From: Anaerolineaceae bacterium UBA3924
Lineage (GTDB): Bacteria; Chloroflexota; Anaerolineae; Anaerolineales; Anaerolineaceae
Reading direction: 5' to 3'
Length of the DNA stretch: 29,361 bases
NCBI GenBank assembly: GCA_002385985.1
Contig: DGEO01000048.1
Span: 5,525-34,885 of the forward strand
The position numbers and the translations under genes were made by a program. The notes below the pieces were generated by a model that saw only the letters and a list, made by a program, of their open reading frames with translations, was not told where the DNA came from and did no database searches. Positions 15,384 through 23,201 of this stretch are shown piece after piece. Numbering within the stretch: the first letter of the stretch is position 1; the number at the start of each line of letters is the position of its first letter.

Positions 15384-16013
15384 ATGTTTGATCGTTTTTT
15401 CGGCAGACCTGAATCGTCCGGCCCGGAGGACCGCGTGCCGCCCGGCCAGGCCCTGACCAGCAAATTCCCGGTGCTGCACTACGGCCCCATCCCCCGGTTC
15501 GACCCCGAAACCTGGGATTTCCGCGTCTGGGGTGAGGTGGAATCTCCCCTGCGGCTGAGCTGGGAGGAGTTCAACCAGCTGCCCCGCACCACACTGAAAA
15601 TCGACATACACTGCGTCACCCGCTGGAGCAAACTGGACACCCGCTGGGAGGGCGTCTCGGTGCGAACGCTGATCGAGCAGGGCCTGATCAAGCCCCTGCC
15701 CACGGCCCGCTACGTCATGCAGCACGCCGAGTACGGCTTTACCGTTAACCTGCCCCTCGAAGTGGTGCTGCAGGACAACTTCCTGCTGGCCACCCACTAC
15801 GAGGGCGAACCCCTCACACCCGATCACGGCTTCCCGCTGCGCGGCATCATCGGCCACATCCCCGATAAGGACGGCCTGGTGACGCCCTACTTCTGGAAGG
15901 GCGCCAAATGGCTGCGCGGCCTGGAGTTCATGGCCCAGGACCGTTTAGGGTTCTGGGAGCAGGCCGGCTACCACAATGAAGCCGACGTGTGGAAGGAGCA
16001 GCGCTACGCCTGA
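15384..16013 (+). CDS. Sulfite oxidase-fold molybdopterin enzyme
   Basis: A 209-aa protein of the sulfite-oxidase-fold, YuiH/COG2041-like type. It holds only the molybdopterin domain, without the heme or dimerisation domains of animal sulfite oxidase and without the Tat signal of MsrP. The Mo-ligand Cys is Cys77 in DIHCVTRWSKLDTRWEGV. Other family landmarks are the early WDFRVWGEVESPLRLSWEEF, YGFTVNLPLE, the LLATHYEGEPLTPDHGFPLR loop and WKGAKWLRGLEF. It should be a cytoplasmic Mo-cofactor oxidoreductase; its substrate is unknown. The gene has its own promoter and good ribosome binding site, and it converges with the next gene with only three bases between the stops. Confidence 0.92.
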   Translation: MFDRFFGRPESSGPEDRVPPGQALTSKFPVLHYGPIPRFDPETWDFRVWGEVESPLRLSWEEFNQLPRTTLKIDIHCVTRWSKLDTRWEGVSVRTLIEQGLIKPLPTARYVMQHAEYGFTVNLPLEVVLQDNFLLATHYEGEPLTPDHGFPLRGIIGHIPDKDGLVTPYFWKGAKWLRGLEFMAQDRLGFWEQAGYHNEADVWKEQRYA

Positions 16014-16016
16014 GCG

Positions 16017-16793
16017 CTAGCGGCGGAACACGAAGCGGGCGTAAACCCCCAGCGCGATCCCCAGCAGCAGCACCCCGGCACCCAGGATGCCCAGCAGCGG
16101 AGAGCGCCCGCCCTCGCTGACCGGCAGCGGCTCGGCGGATGAGCTCAGCTGGGCGCCGAACTCCAGCAGCGACTGGTCCCCGGCGCGCACGCGCAGTTCG
16201 TAGGTGGTGCGGGTGGTCGGGTTGTAGCCTTCGGGCACGGCCAGCGAGATGGAATAGTCGCCCTCGGGTAGCTCGGTGAAGCAGGTCGGCGCGGGGCCGG
16301 TGCTGCCCGTCTTCGAGACCTTGCCCGTGCGGTCGGTCAGCGAGACCGCGCCGCCGGGGATGGATTCCTCGCCGTCCTCGGCCATGGCGTTGCCGTCCAC
16401 GTCGTTGTACAGGCGGATGCACACCTCGCCGGTGCCGGCGAAGGGCGTGCCCTGGATCACGTCGGTGGGGGTGGGCGTCGGCCCGCTGGGGGTGATGGTG
16501 GGGGCCGCCGTGCCGACGATCAGCATGGTACCCGCGATGGGAGCGCACTCGCCGCCGCGCATGCCGTTGAGCAGCACAATGTCCTCGATGCTGATGCCCA
16601 TGCGCAGCGAAATGCTGGTGCAGGTGTCGCCGGGCTGGACCTCGTAGAGAATGCGGCCGTCGGGTCCGGCCGTGGGGGTGGCATAGCTCACCTGCGGGTC
16701 AGCGGAGCGGGCCTGGGCGGCCAGGGCCGGCACAAACAGCACCGCCGCCAGGCCGGCCAGGATGAGCAGGAGTGCGAGAGTATGTTTATTCAT
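16017..16793 (-). CDS. LysM-domain, membrane-anchored surface protein
   Basis: A 258-aa exported protein. Residues 1-30 form a signal peptide (MNKHTLALLLILAGLAAVLF). A LysM module at about 49-93 starts ILYEVQPGDTCTSISLRMG and would bind peptidoglycan or related glycan. A Thr/Pro linker (TPTPTD) leads to an SdrD-B/carboxypeptidase-regulatory-like beta domain at about 115-215, with DVDGNAMAEDGEESIPGGAV, a likely calcium-binding turn, and TTRTTYELRV. A C-terminal helix (about 232-252) ends in the basic ARFVFRR. ATG 16793 is chosen because the signal peptide starts there; longer readings extend past the -10 box. GGTGAT lies just upstream. Confidence 0.85.
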   Translation of the reverse strand: MNKHTLALLLILAGLAAVLFVPALAAQARSADPQVSYATPTAGPDGRILYEVQPGDTCTSISLRMGISIEDIVLLNGMRGGECAPIAGTMLIVGTAAPTITPSGPTPTPTDVIQGTPFAGTGEVCIRLYNDVDGNAMAEDGEESIPGGAVSLTDRTGKVSKTGSTGPAPTCFTELPEGDYSISLAVPEGYNPTTRTTYELRVRAGDQSLLEFGAQLSSSAEPLPVSEGGRSPLLGILGAGVLLLGIALGVYARFVFRR

Positions 16794-16812
16794 GGGATCA
16801 CCGTTCGGCGAA

Positions 16813-16818
16813 ATTATA
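16813..16818 (-). promoter_or_regulatory. -10 box of the LysM protein gene
   Basis: TATAAT on the minus strand, 19 bases before ATG 16793. The leader should be about 13 bases and includes GGTGAT. Confidence 0.65.
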
Positions 16819-16866
16819 TCATGGGCCGGTACGGATTCCGGCGGCATGCATCCGCCGGGGAGAAGT

Positions 16867-16894
16867 TTGCGTACCCTTAAATATCAGGTAAACT
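16867..16894 (+). promoter_or_regulatory. Candidate promoter of the sigma-like fusion gene
   Basis: TTGCGT (16867-16872), a 16-base spacer and TAAACT (16889-16894). The leader to ATG 16981 would be about 80 bases, longer than for neighbouring genes. Confidence 0.4.
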
Positions 16895-16980
16895 TGGGAA
16901 ACACTGGTTGACGCCGAACGATTGGATCACCGCTGCTGCTTCCTCGCCCCTTTAGCGGTCGCCCTTGAAGAGGATGATCG

Positions 16981-19824
16981 ATGTTTGAAAATCCAGCTTC
17001 ACCCCGCGTCTACCCGGAAGATGAAGGTCAGCTGGCCCGAGCCGCCGGGAGCGATCCGGCCGCCTTCCACCTGCTGTACCGCCACGTTCTCCCCCGCCTG
17101 TACCGCTACTATTACGACCTGGCCGGCGAGACCGGCCGGGCCGAGGCGCTGACCCGCGCCGCCCTGCAGAAAGCCTGCGCCCGTCTTTCGGCCCGTCCGC
17201 AGAAGAGCACCTTTTCGGCCTGGGCGCTGGCGCTTTCGCGCCCGGCGGCCGCCGACCTGGCCCGCGAACCGGCCCCGCCGGTCAACGGCGAGCTGGCCCC
17301 GCACCTGCTGCAGAAGGCCGCCCCGGCCGGGCGTGAGCTGCTCCGCCTGCGCTACGCCGCCGAGCTGACCCTGCCGGAGATCTCCGCAGTCATCCGCCGC
17401 CCGGCCGGCATGGCCGAGCGCAGCCTGCGTGCCAGCCTGCAGACTATGCTGGAGGGGCTGGCCGACTTTGGCCTGCAGCCGCCCGAGAACGCCGCCGGCT
17501 GGCTTTCCGGCCAGCTCACCCAGTACTATGCACGGGTGGACCCAGACCCGCGCTTCGCCCTGGAGCTGGAAAACGAGCTGTGGGCGGGGCTGCAGGCGGC
17601 CTCCGCCCCGCGGCCTTCATGGGGTGAACGGCTCGCCGGGGTCTTCTCCGCCCGCCTCCGGCTGGGGACCCTGGCGCTGGCCGGCAGCCTGGCGCTGACC
17701 GCCGCCGTGCTCTGGCTGGGTCCACCCCGCGTGCTGGCTGCCGCTCAGGACGCGCTGGTGGCCGCCGGGCTGAGCTACGTCAACCTGGACGGCGCCCGCG
17801 TGCTCGACGAACCGGTCACCGTCAGCCAGGAGATGCGCACCGGCCACGCCAGCCCCACCCACACCGCCGCCGTCGAACTGACCGTTTCTCAGGTGATCGC
17901 CCACCAGGACGGCACGCTGGTGCGCTTCCAGGCGCAGGGCCTGGAGGCCAGCGCAGCGGCTGGCACGGAGGATTACAGCAGCGCCATCCACCTGCGCCTG
18001 CCCGACGGCACCATGCTGCGCCCGCTGTATCTGGAGGTGGCGCCCGGCGGGGCCTACGCCGTCTTCCCCCGCCTGCCGCTGGACGTAATGGAAGTCACCC
18101 TGACCATCGACCGGCTGCCGCTGATGAAGAGCGGCCAGCGGCCGGAAAACTGGGAGGTGCCCCTGCCGCTGCGCAAGGCCAACGCCGCCGACCCGGCCGA
18201 GCGCCCCCCGCTGGTCTACCGGCCCGAGGTCGAGGGTGAAAGCCGCCAAGGCATCACTCTGGACGTGCTGCAGGCGGAAGAGTCCTACGGCGAGACCGCC
18301 GTGCTGGCCCGGGTAAACCTGGAGCGCCCCGGCTGGCGGCTGACCAGCCTGCCGCCCCGGGTGGAGCTGGTCGATACGAACGGGCAGGTCTATGACTCGC
18401 GCTCGGGCCGCCCGGCCGGCGAGCTGGTGGTCCGCCCCCGGGCAGATTGGATCATCGGCCCCTTTGGCATGGTCATCAGCGGCACGCCGGAAGAGCAGCT
18501 GCCCGACGACGCCCGCACCTACCGCTTCCCCGGCCCGCTGCCCCCCGGCGGCGAGCTGACCCTGCGCATGGGCAAAGTGTCCGCCTCGGCCGACCTGGAC
18601 CTCCGGCTGCGCATCGACGAGCTGCTGCCCGCGGGCGCGGATCCCCAGTCCGGAGGTGCCTGGGAATCCGGCCGGATCCTGGACCTGGGCGGCGTTCCGG
18701 TGGAGCTGCGCCGCGTCGGCTATTACGAGGACGAGATTCGCGGCGGGCGGCGGCGCGGACGCCTGTACCAGTACCGCCTGGAGCTGTACGTGCTGGAGGA
18801 GGGCCTGCAGATCAGCCGCATGATCTACTCGCTGGGCGACGCCGGCACCCTGCGCGGGGTGGAAACCCCGGTGATGGGCAGCCGCTTCGACCTGGAAATC
18901 TCCTCCTTCTCCCCCTTCGAAGGCCCGGTGGAGGTGCGGCTGCACCAGGTCACCTTCACCGCCGCCGGCCCCTGGGAGGTGCGCTGGCCTTCCCGCCTGC
19001 CCGCTCCGGCGGTCGAGACCAGCGCCTACACCCCGGATGAAGCCGTGGCCGAACAGGACGGCCTGACCGTGCGCGCCGAGCGGGTGGAGCGCAGCGACTT
19101 CCTGACCCGGGTGCGCCTGGGCGTCTCGGGTCTGCCGGAGGGCTACCGGCTGGTGGGCTGGTCGCCGCCCGAAGCGCTGCTCGCCCGGGAATCGCCCGCC
19201 GGGCCGCTCGAGCCGCTGCCCGTGGTGTACCGTGACCCGCAGCTGAGCCCCGCTCGGCCGGAGGAGGCTGCCTTCGCCGGTCAGCTGATCCCCGGCCGCC
19301 AGGCCAGCCTGGAAGTGCAGGCCCTGACGCTCGCCGCGCCGGGCCAGGCCGCCTTCACCCTTTCCCTGCCGGACCGCGGCGAGATGGCCATGGAGATCAT
19401 CGAAGCCCGCGGGGTCGACGAGCAGCTGGGGGCCTTCGAGTACTGCAATGCGGTGCATTCCTCCGGCAGATGGCCGGTGGACATCAGCATCCAGGCCGGC
19501 GGGATGAAGCTGCACTTTTACCGGGCCAGCCTGAGCGGCGACAGCCAGCGGCCCAACCGCTTCCTGCTGCGTCTGGAGGGCGAAGTGGTGGAGCAGTCCG
19601 ACCTGCCCGTGCAGCAAATTGTAATTGGCCGGATGAGCATCACCGGCCCCGGCGGCGAGACCTATACCGAAGCCAGCAGCCTGGTGAAGGTGGGGACCAC
19701 TTTTACCGCCTTCCTGGATCTGGGCAGCGCCTACACCGGCCAGGGAGGCGAGGCCCGGGTGGAGTTCTACGACATGCAGGTGATCGTCACCGGCCCCTGG
19801 CGGCTGAACTGGGCGGCGAAGTAG
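16981..19824 (+). CDS. Membrane protein with degenerate ECF-sigma-like cytoplasmic domain
   Basis: A 947-aa protein of unusual build. Residues about 15-95 resemble ECF sigma region 2 (LARAAGSDPAAFHLLYRHVL, then YRYYYDLAGETGRAEALTRA, then FSAWALALSRPAAADLA). Residues about 110-160 resemble region 4 (RELLRLRYAAELTLPEISAV, then a helix to LEGL). Acidic motifs normally contacting core polymerase and -10 DNA look eroded. A membrane helix at about 227-246 follows (LRLGTLALAGSLALTAAVLW). The remaining 700 residues are predicted extracytoplasmic beta-rich modules; segments such as TVSQVIAHQDGTLVRF, VRAERVERSDFLTRVRL and LDVLQAEESYGETAVL suggest three or four related repeats. It may be a tethered, inactive sigma used as sensor or anti-sigma. 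ATG 16981 has GAGGA upstream. I know no named family for the whole protein. Confidence 0.75.
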   Translation: MFENPASPRVYPEDEGQLARAAGSDPAAFHLLYRHVLPRLYRYYYDLAGETGRAEALTRAALQKACARLSARPQKSTFSAWALALSRPAAADLAREPAPPVNGELAPHLLQKAAPAGRELLRLRYAAELTLPEISAVIRRPAGMAERSLRASLQTMLEGLADFGLQPPENAAGWLSGQLTQYYARVDPDPRFALELENELWAGLQAASAPRPSWGERLAGVFSARLRLGTLALAGSLALTAAVLWLGPPRVLAAAQDALVAAGLSYVNLDGARVLDEPVTVSQEMRTGHASPTHTAAVELTVSQVIAHQDGTLVRFQAQGLEASAAAGTEDYSSAIHLRLPDGTMLRPLYLEVAPGGAYAVFPRLPLDVMEVTLTIDRLPLMKSGQRPENWEVPLPLRKANAADPAERPPLVYRPEVEGESRQGITLDVLQAEESYGETAVLARVNLERPGWRLTSLPPRVELVDTNGQVYDSRSGRPAGELVVRPRADWIIGPFGMVISGTPEEQLPDDARTYRFPGPLPPGGELTLRMGKVSASADLDLRLRIDELLPAGADPQSGGAWESGRILDLGGVPVELRRVGYYEDEIRGGRRRGRLYQYRLELYVLEEGLQISRMIYSLGDAGTLRGVETPVMGSRFDLEISSFSPFEGPVEVRLHQVTFTAAGPWEVRWPSRLPAPAVETSAYTPDEAVAEQDGLTVRAERVERSDFLTRVRLGVSGLPEGYRLVGWSPPEALLARESPAGPLEPLPVVYRDPQLSPARPEEAAFAGQLIPGRQASLEVQALTLAAPGQAAFTLSLPDRGEMAMEIIEARGVDEQLGAFEYCNAVHSSGRWPVDISIQAGGMKLHFYRASLSGDSQRPNRFLLRLEGEVVEQSDLPVQQIVIGRMSITGPGGETYTEASSLVKVGTTFTAFLDLGSAYTGQGGEARVEFYDMQVIVTGPWRLNWAAK

Positions 19825-19864
19825 GTTTTACCGCCCGCGGCAGCAGGGGATACGCGGGAAAGGG

Positions 19865-19894
19865 AACCGGGCAGCCCAAGGCTGCCCGGTTTTC
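19865..19894 (+). terminator. Rho-independent terminator
   Basis: A perfect 12-bp stem AACCGGGCAGCC (19865-19876) / GGCTGCCCGGTT (19880-19891) with a 3-base loop, running into TTTT (19890-19893). It ends the sigma-like gene and lies 30 bases from the stop of the convergent gutM-like gene, so it may serve both strands. Confidence 0.9.
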
Positions 19895-19923
19895 GAATAC
19901 CTGTAAGCTGTCTGTACGTACGG

Positions 19924-20322
19924 TTATTCTTTCCCGGCTGGATCGTCCGCCGCTTTGGTGGCGGCCTGTCTGAAGGCCATCATCGAGCCTTTGGATAGAT
20001 CTGCAATGGTCTGGCCTTCGGGCAGCGCCAGGATATCGTGAGCGCTCATGCCCACCAGAGGGGCAACCGGGCGGAAGCGGGCAAAGATGGTAAACCCTTT
20101 CAGCAGCTCTGCCTGGATGATCTGTCCCTGATCGTCCAGGATAAGCATGCCGTACTCCCGGCTGCCCCAGAGTGAGCGGTGAACGCCGATGTACTGGCGC
20201 CCCAGCTGCCTCTGAAGGGTGACATGGCCGTATATCTGCCTGCTCTGCCAGTAAACCAACACGCCCTGCAGCAGCCAGACCGCCAGAATGCCAACGATAA
20301 TTACCAGCGTCGGGTTTTCCAT
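19924..20322 (-). CDS. gutM: GutM-like protein with N-terminal membrane helix
   Basis: A 132-aa GutM-family protein. E. coli GutM/SrlM is described as an activator of the glucitol operon. Shared features are an N-terminal hydrophobic helix (residues 5-25, LVIIVGILAVWLLQGVLVYW), a Gly/Arg-rich stretch (LGRQYIGVHRS), LILDDQGQIIQAELLKGFTIFARF (compare ALDDQQRIV...MKGLTVFAR, as I recall the E. coli protein) and a MSAHDI segment. No DNA-binding fold is evident. The clear membrane helix, also present in E. coli GutM, makes a role as an accessory subunit of the permease as plausible as a regulator. It is the last gene of the operon, six bases after btpA, with a weak ribosome binding site inside it. 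Confidence 0.85.
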   Translation of the reverse strand: MENPTLVIIVGILAVWLLQGVLVYWQSRQIYGHVTLQRQLGRQYIGVHRSLWGSREYGMLILDDQGQIIQAELLKGFTIFARFRPVAPLVGMSAHDILALPEGQTIADLSKGSMMAFRQAATKAADDPAGKE

Positions 20323-20328
20323 GTATCG

Positions 20329-21159
20329 CTACCTGGACGAATCTGCCAGTTTTTTCCGGAAGTCCCGGACGACCTGCATGAAGTTCTTGACGCGTTCCGG
20401 ATCTGCATCGTTCCAGGTAATGCCGTCCTTCTTGAAGTAGGTCCCGACGATGCCGCCGTCCGCCACGGAGAGATATTTTTCCACGGTGTTGATGCGCACG
20501 CCGGTATTGACCAGCACGGCCGCCTCAGGAACCACCGACTTGACCTCGCAGATAATGTCCAGGTCCGCTTCCATTCCGGCGGTCAGACCGGAAATGAGGA
20601 GCACGTTGAACAGGCTCGAGGTCACCACGCTGCGGGCAACCGCCTTCAGCGGGCGCACATCCAGCGATCCGCAGAACTCGGGCACGATGTTGGCGAACAG
20701 TTCCAGCTTATCGTTCCCAACATCCCGCAGGATCTTCCGCACTTCGTGGATGTCCGGCTGCCACAGGCCCATATCGCTGGCGTAGACGCCGGTGAACACT
20801 TCGCGCACGAAGTGGGCGTCCACCGCGTTGGCGACCGACACCGTGGCGATCGGGTCCCAGAGCATGTTCACGCCGTAGGGAATGGTGAGCTCCTCGGCCA
20901 CCCGCGAGATGCAGTCGGTCATGGCGGCGATGGAGGTCGGGTGGATCTTGAAGGTGTAGGGGCGGTCGTACTCATTGCAGAACATCACCCCGTCCACACC
21001 GTGCTCCTGCATGATCAGCGCGTCTTTGCGCGCTTTCTCGCGGATCGCCCGCATGCCTTTGGCCGCGTCATACTGGTAGGACCCGGGCAGGGCGGGAACA
21101 TGAACCATACCGATAATGGGCTTTACTTCTTTGAAAATCTTCTGGAGTGGATTGGTCAC
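20329..21159 (-). CDS. BtpA/SgcQ family TIM-barrel protein
   Basis: A 276-aa protein of the BtpA family, with the typical opening KPIIGMVHVPALPGSY and the later EHGVDGVMFCNEYDRPY, VYASDMGLWQPDIHE and LLISGLTAGMEADLDIICEV segments, ending with the barrel phosphate-loop-like VADGGIVGTYFKKDG. BtpA was linked to photosystem I stability in cyanobacteria, while SgcQ lies in the E. coli sgc PTS-like cluster; the reaction of the family is not established. The C-terminal loop resembles phosphate-binding TIM barrels, so a phosphorylated sugar substrate is possible. GTG 21159 is chosen because a near-perfect AAGGAGGT lies just upstream. It follows the oxidoreductase by 12 bases. Confidence 0.88.
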   Translation of the reverse strand: MTNPLQKIFKEVKPIIGMVHVPALPGSYQYDAAKGMRAIREKARKDALIMQEHGVDGVMFCNEYDRPYTFKIHPTSIAAMTDCISRVAEELTIPYGVNMLWDPIATVSVANAVDAHFVREVFTGVYASDMGLWQPDIHEVRKILRDVGNDKLELFANIVPEFCGSLDVRPLKAVARSVVTSSLFNVLLISGLTAGMEADLDIICEVKSVVPEAAVLVNTGVRINTVEKYLSVADGGIVGTYFKKDGITWNDADPERVKNFMQVVRDFRKKLADSSR

Positions 21160-21171
21160 TGTAACCTCCTT

Positions 21172-22479
21172 TTAGCAGTCCGACTTAAAGAATGATTCGG
21201 CCACCAGCTGGTCCTGCATGGCACGCAGGTGGACCACAAAGCTGTCTCTGGGTAAAGACACCATGTCGTAGGTGATCGGGCATCCCTTCGGCACGTCGAC
21301 CAGAAGCTGGCAGCCCTTGGCCAGCCCGCCGGGGAGCAGGCGCTGCTCGCGGACCACAGACGCCCGGTCGATCTCTCCGTACATTGTGTAACCGCCAAAC
21401 CCGTCCAGCACTTCTCCGGCCTTCAGGTCTCGCTTGGCGACGGTAAATACCTCGGCCACCGGCTGGCCGAGAGGAATCAGCGTGGGCTCTCCATACACCT
21501 GAGCCAGAACCGCTGAGAGAGGGGTCTCCATATCGCACAGGTGGTAAGGCCGGAACAGCAAATAATTCGGGCCGTCCCCCATGCGCTCAAACCACAGGTC
21601 TTCCCGGATCAGCGGGTTGTCCGTGGTGATGATTACAAAAACACCGGGGGCGATTTCGCCGCGTGCGTAATCGACAACACCTTTTTGCTGCAGCACGCCT
21701 CCCTGGCTGACCAGAGAGAACACTTTGGGCAGGTTCTTTACCTCGGTGACGGGGCCATGCATCCCGCGAACATCCGGAACCAGCCCGGTGGCATTTGCCA
21801 CGGCAGCCATTTCCACCATGGTCTTCGAGCCGTCCACGAACGAGCAGTGCATGCGAGCGCTGGTGCCGACTTCGGCGGCATCCTCGGCGACACTGTCCGG
21901 CGTGGCGGATCGATCCAGAGGATTGTTCTTACCCTTACCGGCCGCGACCACCTCAAATCCCATCGCGCGGGCAAAATCGTAGAGTTCCAGAATGGCGGCG
22001 GGTTCATCGCCGGCGGCGCCGGTGAACACCACGCCGGCAGCTTTGGCGAGGTGGCTCAGGATATGCCCCACCGTGACCACCGTCTCATAACTGAGCATGA
22101 CCACGTGCTTGCGCGCCAGGATGCTCATGAAGGAAACCTGCGCGCCTACTTCGGGCACGCCCGTGGCTTCGATGACCACATCCACAAAATCAAGCTTCGG
22201 GATGAGCGCCGCAGCAGGGGTGATGTAGACTTCCCCGGCCTGCAGGCGATCCATGCTCGCATCCTGGCTGGAATTAATCTCAACACCTGTATAACCTGAA
22301 GCCTGCAGGGCGGATTTCGCATGGTCAAGGACCTTGTCTGCGACAGCAACCAGCTGGATGCCCTGCATCTGCTTCATCACGGCAACCATATACTTGCCCA
22401 TCTGACCGGCGCCAACCAGACCAACGCGAATCGGGGCGCCCTTCTTTTCCAACTCGGATAGTTTTTGAAAGAGTCTCAT
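21172..22479 (-). CDS. NAD(P)-dependent oxidoreductase with SAF domain (COG4091-like)
   Basis: A 435-aa protein of the predicted homoserine-dehydrogenase-like group with a C-terminal SAF domain. The Rossmann motif is VGLVGAGQMG (GxGxxG at 23-28). Then VDVVIEATGVPEVGAQ, and LSYETVVTVGHILSHLAKAA; a middle catalytic region holds GFEVVAAGKGKNNPLDRSA. The last 90 residues (LGQPVAEVFTVAKRDLKAGE, later GGLAKGCQLLVDVPKG) are SAF. From memory, the DXR-like (DRL) reductoisomerase of Brucella is of this superfamily, so reductoisomerase as well as polyol dehydrogenase chemistry is possible. It takes the place of srlD in gut operons. Start 22479 has GAGGA seven bases upstream; an in-frame TTG at 22500 lacks one. 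Confidence 0.85.
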   Translation of the reverse strand: MRLFQKLSELEKKGAPIRVGLVGAGQMGKYMVAVMKQMQGIQLVAVADKVLDHAKSALQASGYTGVEINSSQDASMDRLQAGEVYITPAAALIPKLDFVDVVIEATGVPEVGAQVSFMSILARKHVVMLSYETVVTVGHILSHLAKAAGVVFTGAAGDEPAAILELYDFARAMGFEVVAAGKGKNNPLDRSATPDSVAEDAAEVGTSARMHCSFVDGSKTMVEMAAVANATGLVPDVRGMHGPVTEVKNLPKVFSLVSQGGVLQQKGVVDYARGEIAPGVFVIITTDNPLIREDLWFERMGDGPNYLLFRPYHLCDMETPLSAVLAQVYGEPTLIPLGQPVAEVFTVAKRDLKAGEVLDGFGGYTMYGEIDRASVVREQRLLPGGLAKGCQLLVDVPKGCPITYDMVSLPRDSFVVHLRAMQDQLVAESFFKSDC

Positions 22480-22512
22480 TCTCTTATCCTCGATGATCAA
22501 TAACTACCGATA

Positions 22513-22537
22513 GGGATATGGTGAACATCGCTATCCC
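22513..22537. repeat. Small inverted repeat in the oxidoreductase leader
   Basis: GGGATA (22513-22518) pairs with TATCCC (22532-22537) across a 13-base loop, just upstream of the oxidoreductase ribosome binding site on the minus strand. Confidence 0.45.
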
Positions 22538-22552
22538 AGTCAGCGGTTGTGA

Positions 22553-22613
22553 TTGACCACCGGCTGGCTTCCTCAACAGCTTGCAGTCCATCGAGAATGG
22601 GGCCGGTGGTCAA
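22553..22613. repeat. Perfect 12-bp inverted repeat between permease and enzyme genes
   Basis: TTGACCACCGGC (22553-22564) and GCCGGTGGTCAA (22602-22613) are perfect complements around a 37-base spacer, inside the 168-base gap of the operon. It lacks a T run. As RNA it would form a stable hairpin that could protect the upstream message, attenuate transcription or set the ratio of transporter to enzyme. Confidence 0.7.
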
Positions 22614-22647
22614 GTTCTAAACACAGAGATCTATTTTCAGGCCTCTA

Positions 22648-23184
22648 TTAGTACATGCCCAGGCCGGCGATCCAGCCGATGACGACCGCGATGGGGCCGG
22701 TGATCCAGCGGGAGAACAGCATCGCCGGAATACCAACTTCCACCGTCTTCGGGGTGGCTTCGGCCAGCGACAGGTCAACCGGGAAGAAGTCGCAGCCCAC
22801 CTGCGTATTGATGGCGAACAGCGCCGCGATGGCCAGATTGGGCGGGATGGCCCCGGCCCCGATCTGGGTTCCCAGCAGGGTCCCCACGACGGAAGCGATG
22901 ACGGCGCCAGGCCCCAGCAGCGGAGACAGGACCGGAATACCGCACAGCAGGCTGATGACAATCAGCCCCAGCAGATTGTTGGCCAGCGGGGTGAGCACAT
23001 TGGCGATAGTGCTGCCGATCTGAGTGCCCAGAATGATACCGATCATCGCGGAGACAAACACCATGAACGGGAGCACATTGCGGATCACCTGCTCAACCGT
23101 GTCACGACCGGCGGCGTAGAAGTTATTGATAAAAGCGCCGACAAATCGGCTGACGAATTCCATGGAACGGTAGGCGATATTCAT
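22648..23184 (-). CDS. Glucitol/sorbitol-type PTS EIIC half (SrlE-like, EIIB domain absent)
   Basis: A 178-aa membrane protein matching only the C-terminal membrane part of SrlE/GutE (about 319 aa in E. coli). Matching segments are AAGRDTVEQVIRNVLPFMVF, LLGLIVISLLCGIPVLSPLL, GPGAVIASVVGTLLGTQIG, AIPPNLAIAALFAINTQVG, CDFFPVDLSLAEATPKTVEV and the C-terminal SRWITGPIAVVIGWIAG. The roughly 130-residue EIIB domain with its phospho-Cys (the CGGTLRCG region of SrlE) is missing. The N-terminus has its own ATG with GAGGG eight bases before it, and the 17 bases upstream end the srlA-like gene, so the shortness is not an artefact of start choice. It should form the permease with the upstream protein. 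Confidence 0.9.
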   Translation of the reverse strand: MNIAYRSMEFVSRFVGAFINNFYAAGRDTVEQVIRNVLPFMVFVSAMIGIILGTQIGSTIANVLTPLANNLLGLIVISLLCGIPVLSPLLGPGAVIASVVGTLLGTQIGAGAIPPNLAIAALFAINTQVGCDFFPVDLSLAEATPKTVEVGIPAMLFSRWITGPIAVVIGWIAGLGMY

Positions 23185-23201
23185 CTTGTTACCCTCAACT
23201 C

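Noticed and set aside
17617..19617. Minus-strand open frame of 666 codons opposite the sigma-like fusion
   Set aside because: Antisense shadow with His/Gln/Gly-rich low complexity and no motif.
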